The notes: generated by a model from the letters alone, not told the origin. Shown: positions 20,678-31,963, counted from the first letter of the stretch. The stretch: DNA of 64,000 bases from Marthasterias glacialis (GCA_911728455.2 OU452235.1:9844634-9908633); one strand, 5' to 3'. A program made the numbers and translations.

Positions 20678-20930
20678 TAACTGGGGCGTTGTACTCCCTT
20701 TTTGACATTTGACGTGCTGGACGGTCGATAGCGCCCCAGGCAAATGTATGTGTTTAGGCCTCGTTTGGGCGATTTGCTATGATTTCCTGCACAAAAATTG
20801 CCCAAAATTACGACAAAGACATGACAAAATAGCTGGAAAATCGTTTCCTGGCTACTCAATTCAAGATATCAAAGACAAATAACACGATCATTTTTTGGCC
20901 TCTAAATCGATGGTTTTTGGCCCCAAGATC
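20678..20930 (+). mobile_element. GACCC(A)GTAACTGGGG MITE family, long form (copy f, degraded)
   Basis: ACCCTAACTGGGGCGTTGTA and ACGGTCGATAGCGCCCCAG are followed by the family core (CAAAATTACGACAAAGAC, then GCTGGAAAATCG and TCAAGATATCAAAGA). The right inverted end was not found, so the copy looks truncated or diverged. Confidence 0.65.
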
Positions 20931-21612
20931 AAGATTTACGCCCACTCGATGTACGAGGTCAATTGTGTCACTTCGCCTCCGATGCATATTATTCATCAAG
21001 GACTATTTCCTTACATGTACAAAGACGCACAAACAGTGCAGATTGCCAGTTTGCTGATGCCGAGTCATATTGTTTTACGCAGTCAAAGAAGGATACCGGC
21101 ACTCTACACGGCTGGTATCCTCCTTTGACTGTGAATGTGACTTCAGTATAGGGTCTACATCATAACAATGTTATAAAGGCTTAAACAGCAATTTTTTTAA
21201 TTATTCTTTAGAGTTTTATTTATTTATTTATTTATTTTGGGGGGCCAGATAGGTTGTAAATAGTTGAGTTCACGCGAATCGAGTGGTTTGCGTGGTGACA
21301 TCTGAAGTCATAGATTTTACACGCCGTCTTAGTCAAAGAGTTTACTGACTGAGACTTGGTATTTCAAATTGAAGAAATTAACAGGAAATTTAGCTCTCTG
21401 TATTCAAGTCAGTACTTACAAAGTTGATTCCAGTAATACAACAAAAGAATAATCCCTTACTGATGCTGGAAGCTTTTGGTATAAACGGTGTTAATGAAGT
21501 GAAAGTTTACAAAACCCATCGGAAAGCTTGGAACCGTTCATGTGATTGGTGTAACATACGTCAAGTGTCATCCATTATTAATTTGGTTATGTATTTTTTA
21601 TTACAGTCATTA

Positions 21613-22223
21613 AACTATGGTGGCCCTGAAGGGACATAATATTCACGACTAGTCGTATATGTTTATTCGCGACAAGTCGTATATTTATTCACGACCAGTC
21701 GTATTTTTATTCGCGACTTGGCGTACATTTATTCGTGACAAGTCGTAAATATTTTTCGAGTAACTTGAAGGGTTCACTGCATGATGAAGCAACAGTTCAA
21801 AGTTGCGCTATAAGACATAACAACATTGCGTACCGTTTTAAACTACCGTTACCAAACCCACTCTAGAAAATGATGACTAAGTGCCCCACCCCCTGCAAAT
21901 TACACCCTTACCCCACGTTACATTAAGTGTAACATTTCACACGCAAACATCGCGCCCAGCTAGTCACTATCGCTGTAGTGTGGCGTGCAGCAAGCATTCA
22001 CACGAAGCCCTAGGCCCTCTATCGCCCGTTTGATTGAACCCTCTAACATAATGGAAATTTATTCACGACTGACCGCGAATAAAATGAACGATTAGTCGTG
22101 AATAAATTCACGACGACGCGAATAAATATACGACTAGTCGTGAACAAATTCACGACGTCGCGAAAATACGACTAGTCGTGAATAAATATACGATAGTTAT
22201 GTCCCTTCAGGGCCACCATAGTT
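21613..22223. mobile_element. TIR element with internal GACTAGTCGT arrays (611 bp)
   Basis: Twenty-seven-bp inverted ends: AACTATGGTGGCCCTGAAGG at the left, CCTTCAGGGCCACCATAGTT at the right, perfect on inspection. Just inside each end is a short array of ATTCACGACTAGTCGTATAT-type units, themselves palindromic, alternating GTCGTATA and TTATTCGCGAC. The centre (about 21770-22050) is unrelated, with no frame of note. Confidence 0.85.
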
Positions 22224-22859
22224 ACTCATATGCACCCAAAGTTTGTGTAATACATGTATATAACTATTTTCGAAAACTGGAGCACCAGTATAATTTCAGC
22301 TTTTACTAATTGTAGACGAATGTTTTTAGCAGAGGATAAGAGCTGGTGTTCAGTTCTTAATCCACAATCACTGCAAGGTATATGATGCATCATTCATTTT
22401 CTGATTCGAAAGAAAAGATTGGTTAGTGTTAAAACTTGCCGAAATATCTGGATATTTTGTTTTATATCAGACATTCTACATGAATGTTCAATAGATAAGT
22501 TACGGAGTCAGATTTTTTTTAACTCATGAGAAATTCAGGCATGTCATCGATTGAAACACTTTGCTGCTAACAAAAAAAATCAAGGGTAATTTATACTCTT
22601 CCAAAGAACTTGAAATAGGCTGGGGTGTTCCTTTTGTGTATCAACACGCCCAATGCCATCATTAAGGATATGTGACATTAAGTATTACTATAGTTCATTA
22701 GTGTTTGATGACATTATTGAGTCATACAAGGTCATGTTATTGTTTTTTGTTTGTGTAAATAAAAGGAAACTGGTGTATTGCCCTCTTATTTCTTTTGACT
22801 AATTCTCGTATGTCGTATTATTTGTTGCTATACTATGGAATCCAATATTGAACACCGCA

Positions 22860-23085
22860 TGTATGGCGTTAATAGTTGAGTCCCTAGCCGTTTGCGCCGT
22901 CAACGTCGCTCGCGTCATGCCGTCATTACTGCCTTTTGAACGTCGAATAAAAGGCGTTTATAGTTGAGTCCCCTTGCCGTTGGGCCGTCAACCGCGCAAA
23001 GTCGCAAAGTGCCGTTGCATTGTTGCGTTATTTTCGTATTGTTGCGTCGTGTCGTCATATTGTCCCGTCGTGCCGTCATATAGAC
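22860..23085 (+). repeat. GTTGAGTCCCTAGCCG / GTCGT-rich repeat, left arm
   Basis: Copies of TTAATAGTTGAGTCCCTAGC occur at 22868, 22958 (diverged) and 23278. The first two are followed by a short-period array of TTGTCGYGTCGTGCCGTCAT-like motifs. The array recurs inverted at 23430-23645, giving a large foldback. Confidence 0.6.
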
Positions 23086-23089
23086 TGTG

Positions 23090-23225
23090 TAAGTCTCGCG
23101 CGTATTCGAATATTTTTGGGACCATTTTGGTCCCACACACATTGCTGTAACATGTAAAGGAAACAAAATCACGCGCTTTAACGGACCCTTTTGTTCGAAT
23201 ACGCGCGAGACTTCTACAGTCTAAT
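23090..23225. mobile_element. Short palindromic element, AGTCTCGCGCGTATTCGAA ends
   Basis: AGACTGTGTAAGTCTCGCGC GTATTCGAA at the left pairs with TTCGAATACGCGCGAGACTT CTACAGTCT at the right, about 135 bp apart. It is nested between the arms of the surrounding GTCGT-rich repeat. Confidence 0.7.
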
Positions 23226-23429
23226 CGCGTTATGCCGTCACATTGTTTTGTACTACTAGTATGGGACCATGTATGGCGTTAATGGTTGAATCCCTAGCCG
23301 TTTGTGCCATCAACGTTGCATTATGCTATCACGTCGCATTGTCCATAGTGTGGTCACCTAATTGTCGCATCGTCATGTTATGCTTTCGCATAGTCGTTAT
23401 CAGCGTTGACGGCGAAATCAGCTAAAACC

Positions 23430-23645
23430 AGCAACCAACAATGCGACAATGCGACAATGTAATGGCACAGTGTGAAAATGCGACGGCACGACACAACATT
23501 GCGCCGTCCGTACACCAGCATACTATGCGACAGTACGACGTGACAGCACAATTAACGCAATATTGCAACGACACGACACAACAATGCGACGACAGTACGA
23601 CGCGACAATGCACCATACGGCACAATGGTAAGGGACTTGGCTCTG
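23430..23645 (-). repeat. GTCGT-rich repeat, right (inverted) arm
   Basis: On the + strand it is a dense run of ACAATGCGACGACAGTACGA-like motifs. On the minus strand it reads AAGTCCCTTACCATTGTGCC followed by GTCGT/TTGTCGC motifs, matching the left arm at 22955-23085. Confidence 0.6.
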
Positions 23646-23869
23646 TACAAACGACGTTCAAACGGAGTTCCATCTGAGTCATAGAAATAGAACCCGGAGA
23701 ACGCTGAGTGCGTCACGGTATCCGTGCGTTTCCGGAGTGAGACCATTTTATGGACGCGCGTACGCCATTTTTACGCGTGTATGGCAACATTTGCATATTA
23801 CGTGACTGTTACATGCATCACATATACTACAGATATGAAACAGTCGTACACGTCAGGCACAAGTTAATA

Positions 23870-24089
23870 GACCTTTCCCATAAAATATGTAAATTTGACA
23901 TCGCGCGTGCGCACTTACATTTTGGTTGGCAAAATTTTGGGAACAGTGAGCCCTTTTGCATGGGACTGATGGGCGCGTGACGCGTACGCGCTTTGTGCGT
24001 CTGCTTTGTGCACATTTCAATGGCGTTTGCCAACCAACAGGGTCTGTACGCATGCGTGAATGTAATTAGCATATTTCATGGGAAAGGTC
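23870..24089. mobile_element. MITE with GACCTTTCCCATAAAATATG ends
   Basis: Twenty-bp inverted ends with one mismatch, 220 bp long, GC-rich centre with several CGCGTGCGC-like stretches. The overlapping 81- and 76-codon frames are not conserved genes. Confidence 0.78.
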
Positions 24090-24099
24090 CATTGGGAAA

Positions 24100-25640
24100 C
24101 AGTGATTCTTGGTCAATGAATGAAAATTCACTTTGCATCCTCAGGCAATCATAAAAAGACTGCGAACTACATGTACGTAGAATGGTATGTTCTGAAAGGA
24201 ATTGTACCTGGGTCTGAAAAAGTGTTGCCCTACTTTTAATTGGGTAGTTCTCTGGAGATATATCGGGAATAAGTAATACAGGCAGTTTTCTTGTAATTTA
24301 GATTATTGTTGTAAATTTTTTATCTTAAAATTGGAGCAACTTTTATGATATTAGCTTGGGAATTGGAATAGTATGTAATTTATTAGGAAACACATAATAT
24401 GTTCCCAATAAGGGAACTGCAAATGCCAGTTTCTGTTTTGTTAATTTTGATTTTGCAATCGAAATCAGCTGCTCCATTTTCAGATACAATTTTCTCTGAG
24501 ATTTCAGTGGTAAATATTTCACAGGAAGATTGGTATTAGTATCAACGTTGTAAACAGTAAGCTTTCACACTGAAACTGAACAATTTTTCTTTTTGGTCTT
24601 CACCAATCCTGAATCATAATACCTTTAAGGCTACAGTCACCTGGTAGGCCTAGTGGTAGTGGTACAGTGGTAAGCAAATTTCTTATCAGTTAATATGATT
24701 TTGGTCTGTTAACCGGTTAACTGTCCCTCCACTATTTTCATTTAATTGTTAAGCCTAACTCAATCACTTCTTGTCACTTGTGTTAATAATCTATATACCC
24801 TATGAATTGTTTAATTTCTTCAAACGAAAACATAGGTATGAAATAGAACAAAAATAGAACATAAAATTATGACTGTTTAAATGTTTATGTGAATCATTTT
24901 TGTTAGGTTTTTATTTTTTTATTTTTTATTGTCAATTTTTTCAGGCACATTATTTTGGATGAAACCTAATGTTTTATTTTCAAATATATTGTTACCATTG
25001 TTTTTAAATTAAAAAAACATACCACACAACCTATTTTGTGATCATCTTTTTATTAGGGCTTACTTATACTATTAAATTAGCTTAGAAGGTTGTTCAGTAG
25101 GCCCCCATAATTATTAATGTTAGTTTTCAACCAACAACAATATTTTCATTTACTGCAGCTCCGCGACGAAACTAAGATTACAACCTCACCTGTGAAATGA
25201 AACTTGGCATTCCACTGTTTTCCTTTCAGTGCATCCCTTTACCGCACAAGAAAGTACCATTGCGATAGTCTGATTTAACTATAGTATTAGTTTTATGTGA
25301 ATCATTAAAAAAGTATTAGTATTAGTATTAGTATTTGTTCTTATTGACGCAACTGTAGCAGACGACAATACGATTACACATAATTCACAACTCGCGCCTC
25401 CGCGACTCGACTAGGCCTTATTTTTAACCCTTGAGGGCGCAATGCCTGTATGGCAAAAAAATAACATCGTCCACTGCTGATAATATTTTGCCATACAACT
25501 AGTAAACATTGACCAATGAAAACACGTAGAAACGGTCTATGTGCGTTGCCATTTTGCCATACGCGTCTCCCACGCCGCGTCCACAGAGGGCCACATCACA
25601 GGGGACAATCTATCCAGCTAAGTGTTCTCTGGGTTCTATT
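24100..25640. other. Intergenic, AT-rich, no gene seen
   Basis: No coding or RNA feature was recognised. A short hexamer repeat (ATTAGT)n lies at 25311-25336. 25600-25645 shares a CTCTGGGTTCTATTTCTATG stretch with the minus strand at 23680-23712. Confidence 0.5.
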
Positions 25641-25645
25641 TCTAT

Positions 25646-25788
25646 GGCCCTTTTCGAATCCACAGCTTCGGCTTTAGGCTCCGTCCTCTCGTCTGAAGCC
25701 CTGAGCGCGTCCGCAAAGCACGCACAATTGTCAAAACAACTGCGGGGCCAAGCTAGCGGGAGCCGAAGCCGTCATTTCGAAAAGGGCC
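25646..25788. mobile_element. Short MITE, GGCCCTTTTCGAA ends
   Basis: The left end is GGCCCTTTTCGAATCCACAG; the right end GTCATTTCGAAAAGGGCC is its complement. The palindrome continues inward (GCTTCGGCTTTAGGCTCC; GGAGCCGAAGCC). A related half copy lies near 35270-35310. Confidence 0.75.
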
Positions 25789-25855
25789 TACGGCTCAAAC
25801 CATAGAGCTATAATATTGACTAGAGCGTTAGCATTGTTCGTGCGTTGAAGCCGCC

Positions 25856-26147
25856 TGGGCCCAATTTCATAGCGCTGCTTAACGGTAAGCACATTTTTGT
25901 GTTAACTATTATAGCAGAAAACTTTGCTTAAGCGTAAGCGTATTTCACAGGTTAGCAAGAAAACTACGGGGGGCCAACTTGCGTGTTCACCATGGATTTG
26001 CATTGTTACGTCATTCATTTTCATACATAAGCACAGGAAAGTTAGCATGCCTTTTCCTGCGCTTACGGTTAGCAGCACTATGAAATGGACATCTCAAAGT
26101 AAGCACAAAATCGGCTGTTAGCAGCTCTATGAAATTGGGACTTGGGC
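25856..26147. mobile_element. MITE with GGGCCCAATTTCATAG ends (copy 1)
   Basis: The left end GGGCCCAATTTCATAGCGCT and right end AGCTCTATGAAATTGGGACT are inverted. Inside are repeated GCTTAACGGTAAGCAC-like sub-motifs. A shorter copy lies at 46038-46150. Confidence 0.72.
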
Positions 26148-26244
26148 GCATCTATGTTTGTGTACAAACATATGGAAAACTTGAAATCTTGTACAGCTGG
26201 GTTACGGCTATTTGCGTACCACTGCTTTATTCCTTTTCCTTGCG

Positions 26245-28955
26245 TTATGGAGTCACTTATACCCATAGATATAGAATAAAATACCTAGATCGGACGCGCG
26301 TACAATACGCTGGTTCAGCCTGGGCGCTGACATTAGTCACGTGCTTGGGGCGACGCGCAACTTTTGAAATGATGTGACGAGCATGCTTTTCGGCAACCAA
26401 ACACACATTTCGACAAATACGAGACGAACTGAACGTCGTATTATCCAGCTCGTCTTTATTTCCTGTTTTTTTTTTAATAACGTTTGCCGAGTATTCTAAT
26501 AGTGTAAGTGAAATGGTGAGTAATTGTACAGTAGATGACCCCATGGCTGTCTGCAAAATCTTCGGAGAGAGTGTTCCGGATGTACAATGGTACCACACCG
26601 TCACGTATGTCCATACAGCATAATGACTACCATGGTATGCAGAGCAGCCCATAATATGATTGGGTGTGTTTTTGTCATCACGACACACCCTTGATCCATC
26701 ACATGGAGAGAGTCTGATAAGCAATATCGCTCGCCACCTTCGGGTCAGATCGTATGACTTCGGCAAAAGTATAACAGAAGATCTTCAAGGCCAGTGAGTA
26801 CGAAGCTTAGCTTGTATTCAAAATTTGTTCTGTTTAAATGGCAAATGTAACCAATCTGTGCGACCAGTGTGTGTGTACACACACAGAAATTTCGTTCAGG
26901 TTAAAATCGCGATAAAATAAAAAATCAAATATAGGCCTATATAAAATGATATAGTACAGGCTAACCAAAACGTCAATCTCCTTTGTTTGTTAGTTTGTTT
27001 GTGTGGGTTGGGTTGTTTGGTTGTTTGTTGGTTTGTCAGTTTGTTAGAAATTGAAGCAACTGAACTCAGCTTTTTTTCTTGGCCTGTCGTCACATTCTTC
27101 ATTTCAGTTAGCCCATGAGCCAGGTGAAAACGTTACTAGTTTATTGTTTAATTTGTAGAAATGTATTGTAGCTGCCCACGAAATTTGTTAGTTGATTGTA
27201 AAAGGAAGTTGGAACAACTGCAAATAGTGTGTGTTTTGTTTTCTTGAAGCTAGACTGTGCGTACATGTAGTTCCGCGAGCCGTGATTGCGCAAGAGGTCT
27301 CATGAGTAAACCGTCGTCGTGAATGACGTCGCTCGGCAAAAATTGTTAATGGTCGAGGGCCAAATATAACAATCGTTTACACAAGTTTGACACGCAGGAA
27401 AATGTTGAGAATTTGTCCATACATAAAATATTTCATGCGTTTAACTATTGTCAAGGTAAACAGTTCTTAAAATATTGCTTTAAGGAAGGTTAAACAGGCA
27501 CCTAAGTGAAAAAAATACTGCTGAAATAAAAACGTTTTTACAATAATAACATAATTATTGTATACCATCATCTTTGACTGTCTTTTTCAACATAATATAC
27601 GTAATATTAAAGAATTTTGGGGTGAAAAAGGAAACGTTTGTTTTTCCTGAAATAAAACATTCTTCATACTGGCACTTTGCCATATATGAGCCACACATTT
27701 TTGAGAGGCTCAACAAGTCGTCGTTGGCCGACTATACGGCCAACGATCGGCTCCGGCCGCAAAACGAAGCCGACTTCGTTTCGCGGCCGGAGCCGATCGT
27801 TAACAATACGAAGTCTCTGATTGGTTATCCTTTCAAAGTTACTCATTACTGAATGTAATGATAAAACATAAGTAAAACAAAAACACAAATCTCTGCAAAA
27901 TCGTTTCCTTTCACTTGATTTCAAGTTGATAGCCTTATTTTACTTATTCTTCTCAATGTTTTTACAAGTACAGTGTCAGGAAAACCCGGGAACATAGACA
28001 AATTTGGTTGTAAAGTTTGACCCTTTTGTCACTGTTTTGGCTCGGATTGAACGACGTTTAGTTGTAATTTTCCAGACGGAAACTCCTTTGTGTTATCAAA
28101 AACAAAACAAAACTGACAAAAAACCGTTTGTTAATAATTTATCTTTCATGAAAAAAAATTTAACATTAAAAAATAAAGTCGATGTTAATGGATGACAAAA
28201 GCAACCCCGTTTTTGTGTAACTCGGTCCATTTGAGGAGATTGCCGACGTGACAACAATCGCAGTTTGACGAAACAAACGAGCGGCTGAAACATACGTGAG
28301 ATTTGAACAACGATGCATGGTTTTCTATTTACTTGCGAATAGTGCAAGCAATGTTTGTTTATGTGTACATTTTAATACCTATGTAAACTTAGGCTGGGAC
28401 ACATTGCCCATTGCTCTTATAATCATCTGTCTTTATTATTACAGTTAATAAAGTATTTCAGCCCAATTTGTTGCCCCAAAACATAATTTTTTTATAGCGT
28501 CAAAATGGCTATTTCAAACTCTAAACAATAAATTTAAATGTTTGGCCAAGCAACTTTAACGGTGCTCTCTTTTTATTTCATTATTTCATTGACAAAAGGA
28601 TTGTTGCATTGGACATTTTCATACATTATTTCCACCGGTCTTCGTTTTTACAGAATAAAAACTCAGATCAGCTGTGTGGTGTGCTGTATCTATCAATCTG
28701 CTCAGTAACATCTTTCTCGCATAAATAATGTGTCAATCTATCAAATTCTTATGAGACGATCGTTTAATCTGCACCCTACTCTTGTCAATAACACAAAATT
28801 GACATTGTCAAAAAAAAAAAAATTCTGCGCGTCGCCCCAAGCACGTGACATTTTACTGCGTCCATGGCGAACCAAAGCTTTTTCTACACAGGCAGTGGAG
28901 CGCGCGCACGCACGTCCGATCTAGTTATTATATTCTATATCTATGCTTATACCAG
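26245..28955. mobile_element. Long TIR element (about 2.7 kb), probably a deleted DNA transposon
   Basis: Inverted ends of about 130 bp. Left: ATAGATATAGAATAAAATAC, CTAGATCGGACGCGCGT and CACGTGCTTGGGGCGACGCG. Right, on the minus strand: ATAGATATAGAATATAATAA, CTAGATCGGACGTGCGTGCG and CACGTGCTTGGGGCGACGCG. A 169-codon minus-strand frame (26257-26766) starts MPKSYDLTRRWRA, reminiscent of IS630/Tc1-like transposase N termini. The remainder of that frame shows no domain and overlaps the TIR, so an internal deletion is inferred. Most of 26770-28800 has no coding signal. Confidence 0.6.
27723..27801. repeat. GC-rich double hairpin
   Basis: GTTGGCCG and CGGCCAAC flank a 6-nt loop. The following AACGATCGGCTCCGGCCGC (27742 onward) pairs with GCGGCCGGAGCCGATCGTT (to 27801) across a short centre. 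The two stems share the AAC bases, so they are mutually exclusive. The region is very GC-rich within AT-rich surroundings. Confidence 0.8.
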
Positions 28956-28959
28956 AAAT

Positions 28960-29260
28960 AAGACGCACAATCAGTTAATGCGCGTGATTTAACCTCAGCG
29001 CACGCATATCTGGTACTGCATGCGCTCGTGCGTCACGTGCCGTGACGATTTTTTTGATTTCTTGCATATCTTAATTTTCTGCAATGAAGGGAACAACTTT
29101 GCACCATTTACTCAAAGATTGAACATTTAGCCTACTGGCTAAGATTCACGAAATACATTTATTTAATAATAATTTAGTTCCACTTAAAAAAGCAATTTGC
29201 CCTATCACATTCTGGAAAAGTTTAACGCTATAATGTTACGTTACTTATTTAGGTGGTAAA
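28960..29260. other. Intergenic, nothing recognised
   Basis: Short stretch between the long TIR element and the 3' end of the minus-strand LINE. No feature was identified. Confidence 0.4.
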
Positions 29261-29261
29261 A

Positions 29262-31290
29262 TAATACAATACAACAATAAAGACATTTATAAAGCGCCCT
29301 TCAAGGATCACAGCGCTGTACAGATCAATAATATAAGTAACAGATTACAATTATGTACAATGACACTCAAAATCAAACATAACGACGTCAAACAGAATTA
29401 GTCAAACAGGTGTGTTTTGAGAAGGCACTTGAAACTGTCCAAGGTTTTAGCCTCCCTGATGTTGATGGGCAGACGGTTCCAAAGGCGTGGTCCAGCAGCT
29501 TGAAACGCCTTGTCACCAGTACGGGTTTTGGTTCTGGGTATAATAAGCAGAGTTGAGTCTCGAGAAGAGCGAGTGGCATATTTGGGTTTGTGAAATAAAA
29601 TCAGGTTTTGAAGATACTCAGGGGCTTGTGAATGAATGCATTTAAAGACGATGACAAGGATCTTAAATTCAATACGCTTACGGATCGGTAGCCAATGAAG
29701 ACGACGTAACAGGGGGGCACTAGATGTATCACGCCCCGCCAAAAATATCAGTCTTGCAGCTCTGTTTTGAAGACGTTGAAGACGAGTTAGGTCGTGTTCA
29801 GTGGCTCCAAACAGTAAGGCATTGCCATAATCAATCCGGGAAAACACAAGAGCTTGAACAGCAAGCTTACAAGTATCCTGATCTAAAAAACAGCGAATTC
29901 TAGAAAGATTGCGTAAATGGAAACTGACACATTTAACGGCAGATGAAATTTGACATGACATGTTCAAACCGGAATCAAAAATGACTCCAAGATTCTTCAG
30001 TGTCATCGTCGGAGCAATGGTGACATTATCGATAGTTAGCTTGACATCCAAAAGACCACTGATAGTTCTTGAAGAAGCTGCAACAAAAAACTCTGTTTTT
30101 GCCTGATTTAGCTGCAGCTTGTTTTGCGACATCCATGATTTTATTTCATGTACACATGTCTTGAGTTTGTTAAGTGCCAATTCGCAATCACCATGAATTC
30201 TCGGATTAAAAACGACATAAATCTGGATATCATCCGCATAAATGTGGAAGTTAACATGATTCTTGCGTAGAATGTCCCCAACTGGATGAGTGTACATAAC
30301 ATACCCTCTTGGCCCCAAGATGGATCCCTGAGGAAGGCCAAACACCAATTGATGTTCCTTTGAAAATTCACCTGAAATTGAAACACGGTTTTTCCTGTTC
30401 CCCAGATAGCTTGCAAACCATTTGAGAGCACGGCCCTTAATATGGAAGGTATGACAAAGCCGATTGAAAAATATTGCATAATCGATGGTATCGAACGCAG
30501 CCGACAGATCTAAAGTAACAAGAAAGACTGCGCTCCTGTTGTCAATAGCACAGGCAATGTCATTCCTCACCCTGAGAAGAGCCGTCTCGGTGGAATGAAA
30601 AGGTTTATAGGCTGATTGAAATGGCTCATTCAAGTTGTTATGATGAAGATGCTTAGACAACCTACTAGAAGCTGCCTTTTCAGCGACCTTAGCGACAACC
30701 TTGATATTAGATATAGGCCTATAATTCGTAAGAATATTAGGATCCATGGTCTGCTTCTTTATTATGGGTGTCTCTATAGCCTCCTTCAGAGAATCTGGAA
30801 ACGTACCTGTGGCAAAAGATACATTGACAATGTCAGCCAAGACTGGGATGAATATGTTTGAATTGTCTTTGAGGAGCCACATTGGGATGGGATCGAGCAG
30901 ACACGATTTGTTGGAGCACTTCTTGAGTATATTGGCCATTTCCTCAAGAGAAACAGGCTTCAGCTCATGAAGCTCAGTGGCATCATCACTCTCAACATTC
31001 TCAAATAAATCCATACCATCTGACTTGCTTTCAAGATTACAAACAACCTGTTGATCATTCAATATACAGGAGTCATTATCAGATTGAACAATTTGTGAGG
31101 CAGATTCTAAGTCAATATTTTGTCTGATTTTCTGTATTTTTTCCACAAAAAAATTAGCAAAACGATCTGCTAATTGAGACAGAGAACCACAACCCGGAAG
31201 TAATTTTGTGGTGTTATTAAGCAATGAGTTGAGGATACCAAACTGTTGTTTTCTATTTGCAGAAAATAGCTTGTCATGATATTATACACA
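29262..31290 (-). mobile_element. 5'-truncated LINE (Jockey superfamily, L2/CR1-like)
   Basis: The minus-strand element contains one long open frame (29398-31224), followed by a 3' tail reading GGCGCTTTATAAATGTCTTT then ATTGT-rich repeats (29262-29300). This is the 3' end style of L2/CR1-type LINEs. The endonuclease domain is absent, so the copy was truncated at its 5' end near 31290. The single intact RT frame suggests a relatively young insertion compared with the other LINE pieces here. Confidence 0.85.
29398..31224 (-). CDS. LINE reverse transcriptase (608 codons, intact frame)
   Basis: Domains in order: a linker with LADRFANFFVEKIQKIR (about residues 17-35); RT fingers with NYRPISNIKVVAKVAEK (about 168-184); LVTLDLSAAFDTIDY (palm motif A, about 237-251); GLPQGSILGP (motif B, about 292-301); YADDIQIY (motif C with both catalytic Asp, about 326-333); and a thumb with a RLQNRAARLIF segment. 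It polymerises cDNA from the nick at the target site. The frame begins inside the original ORF2, so Met1 is only the first Met after truncation. There is no endonuclease, so it is not self-sufficient. Confidence 0.88.
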   Translation of the reverse strand: MLNNTTKLLPGCGSLSQLADRFANFFVEKIQKIRQNIDLESASQIVQSDNDSCILNDQQVVCNLESKSDGMDLFENVESDDATELHELKPVSLEEMANILKKCSNKSCLLDPIPMWLLKDNSNIFIPVLADIVNVSFATGTFPDSLKEAIETPIIKKQTMDPNILTNYRPISNIKVVAKVAEKAASSRLSKHLHHNNLNEPFQSAYKPFHSTETALLRVRNDIACAIDNRSAVFLVTLDLSAAFDTIDYAIFFNRLCHTFHIKGRALKWFASYLGNRKNRVSISGEFSKEHQLVFGLPQGSILGPRGYVMYTHPVGDILRKNHVNFHIYADDIQIYVVFNPRIHGDCELALNKLKTCVHEIKSWMSQNKLQLNQAKTEFFVAASSRTISGLLDVKLTIDNVTIAPTMTLKNLGVIFDSGLNMSCQISSAVKCVSFHLRNLSRIRCFLDQDTCKLAVQALVFSRIDYGNALLFGATEHDLTRLQRLQNRAARLIFLAGRDTSSAPLLRRLHWLPIRKRIEFKILVIVFKCIHSQAPEYLQNLILFHKPKYATRSSRDSTLLIIPRTKTRTGDKAFQAAGPRLWNRLPINIREAKTLDSFKCLLKTHLFD

Positions 31291-31960
31291 GTCGTATCAG
31301 AAAATCATACCATAACCTTATATCTATCAAAGATTAATGCTAGTTAATTAAAAATACGAATTAATAAAAGGCTGACCAGCCTTATATTCTCGGGCCTATG
31401 TAACCTTATAAGTTAGTAAATCTGAATAATTATCGGCACGCGCATGCACACGGAGTGTTTGAACAAAGGTTGTGTTAGTTCATCGTCATCGAGCATCTGA
31501 GGCCCAGCCAAAAGGATTTTCTATGCAGAGTGTTTAAAAAACGTTTTAGTCTCGGTTCTTGCCATCAAAATTGAACATTTTTTCGTTAAAACTGCTAATG
31601 AACATTCAAAATTCGTTCGCTCGTATTTGACAAAATCTACCCAAACACGGACAACGCATTTATTCGACAATTTGGTATGAACATTAAACAGTCAAAGTTA
31701 TTATTTCTTGTCAGTGCCGGCCATAGAGCTATCTCTATAGTGCCGGCCCGTCTCATCCCTCGATCGTCGCGTCCACTTTCAAGCCGCAGTGTGACTCGTG
31801 CTTGAGCTGCGTCATACAGCCGCAGACGCGCACACGCTAGACATGCAGAATACTCGCGGGCAAATGTTCTTTGAAAATTAAAATCTTTCTTCAATGACGC
31901 ACAGTGACTAAACATGTCTGCGTGCAGCGCGACTTCAAAACGGTTCTTCATAGTATATAC
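31290..31960. other. Intergenic, nothing recognised
   Basis: Contains a 104-codon minus-strand frame (31637-31951) with no recognisable domain and biased codons. GC rises at 31700-31940. It is too weak to call a gene. Confidence 0.35.
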
Positions 31961-31963
31961 AAT

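Noticed and set aside
26257-26766. 169-codon minus frame as a host gene
   Set aside because: It overlaps the terminal inverted repeat of a transposon-like element and only its first residues resemble a transposase.
31637-31951. 104-codon minus frame with Arg/Ala-rich sequence
   Set aside because: No domain, no relatives recognised, and flanked by MITE copies; too weak to call.
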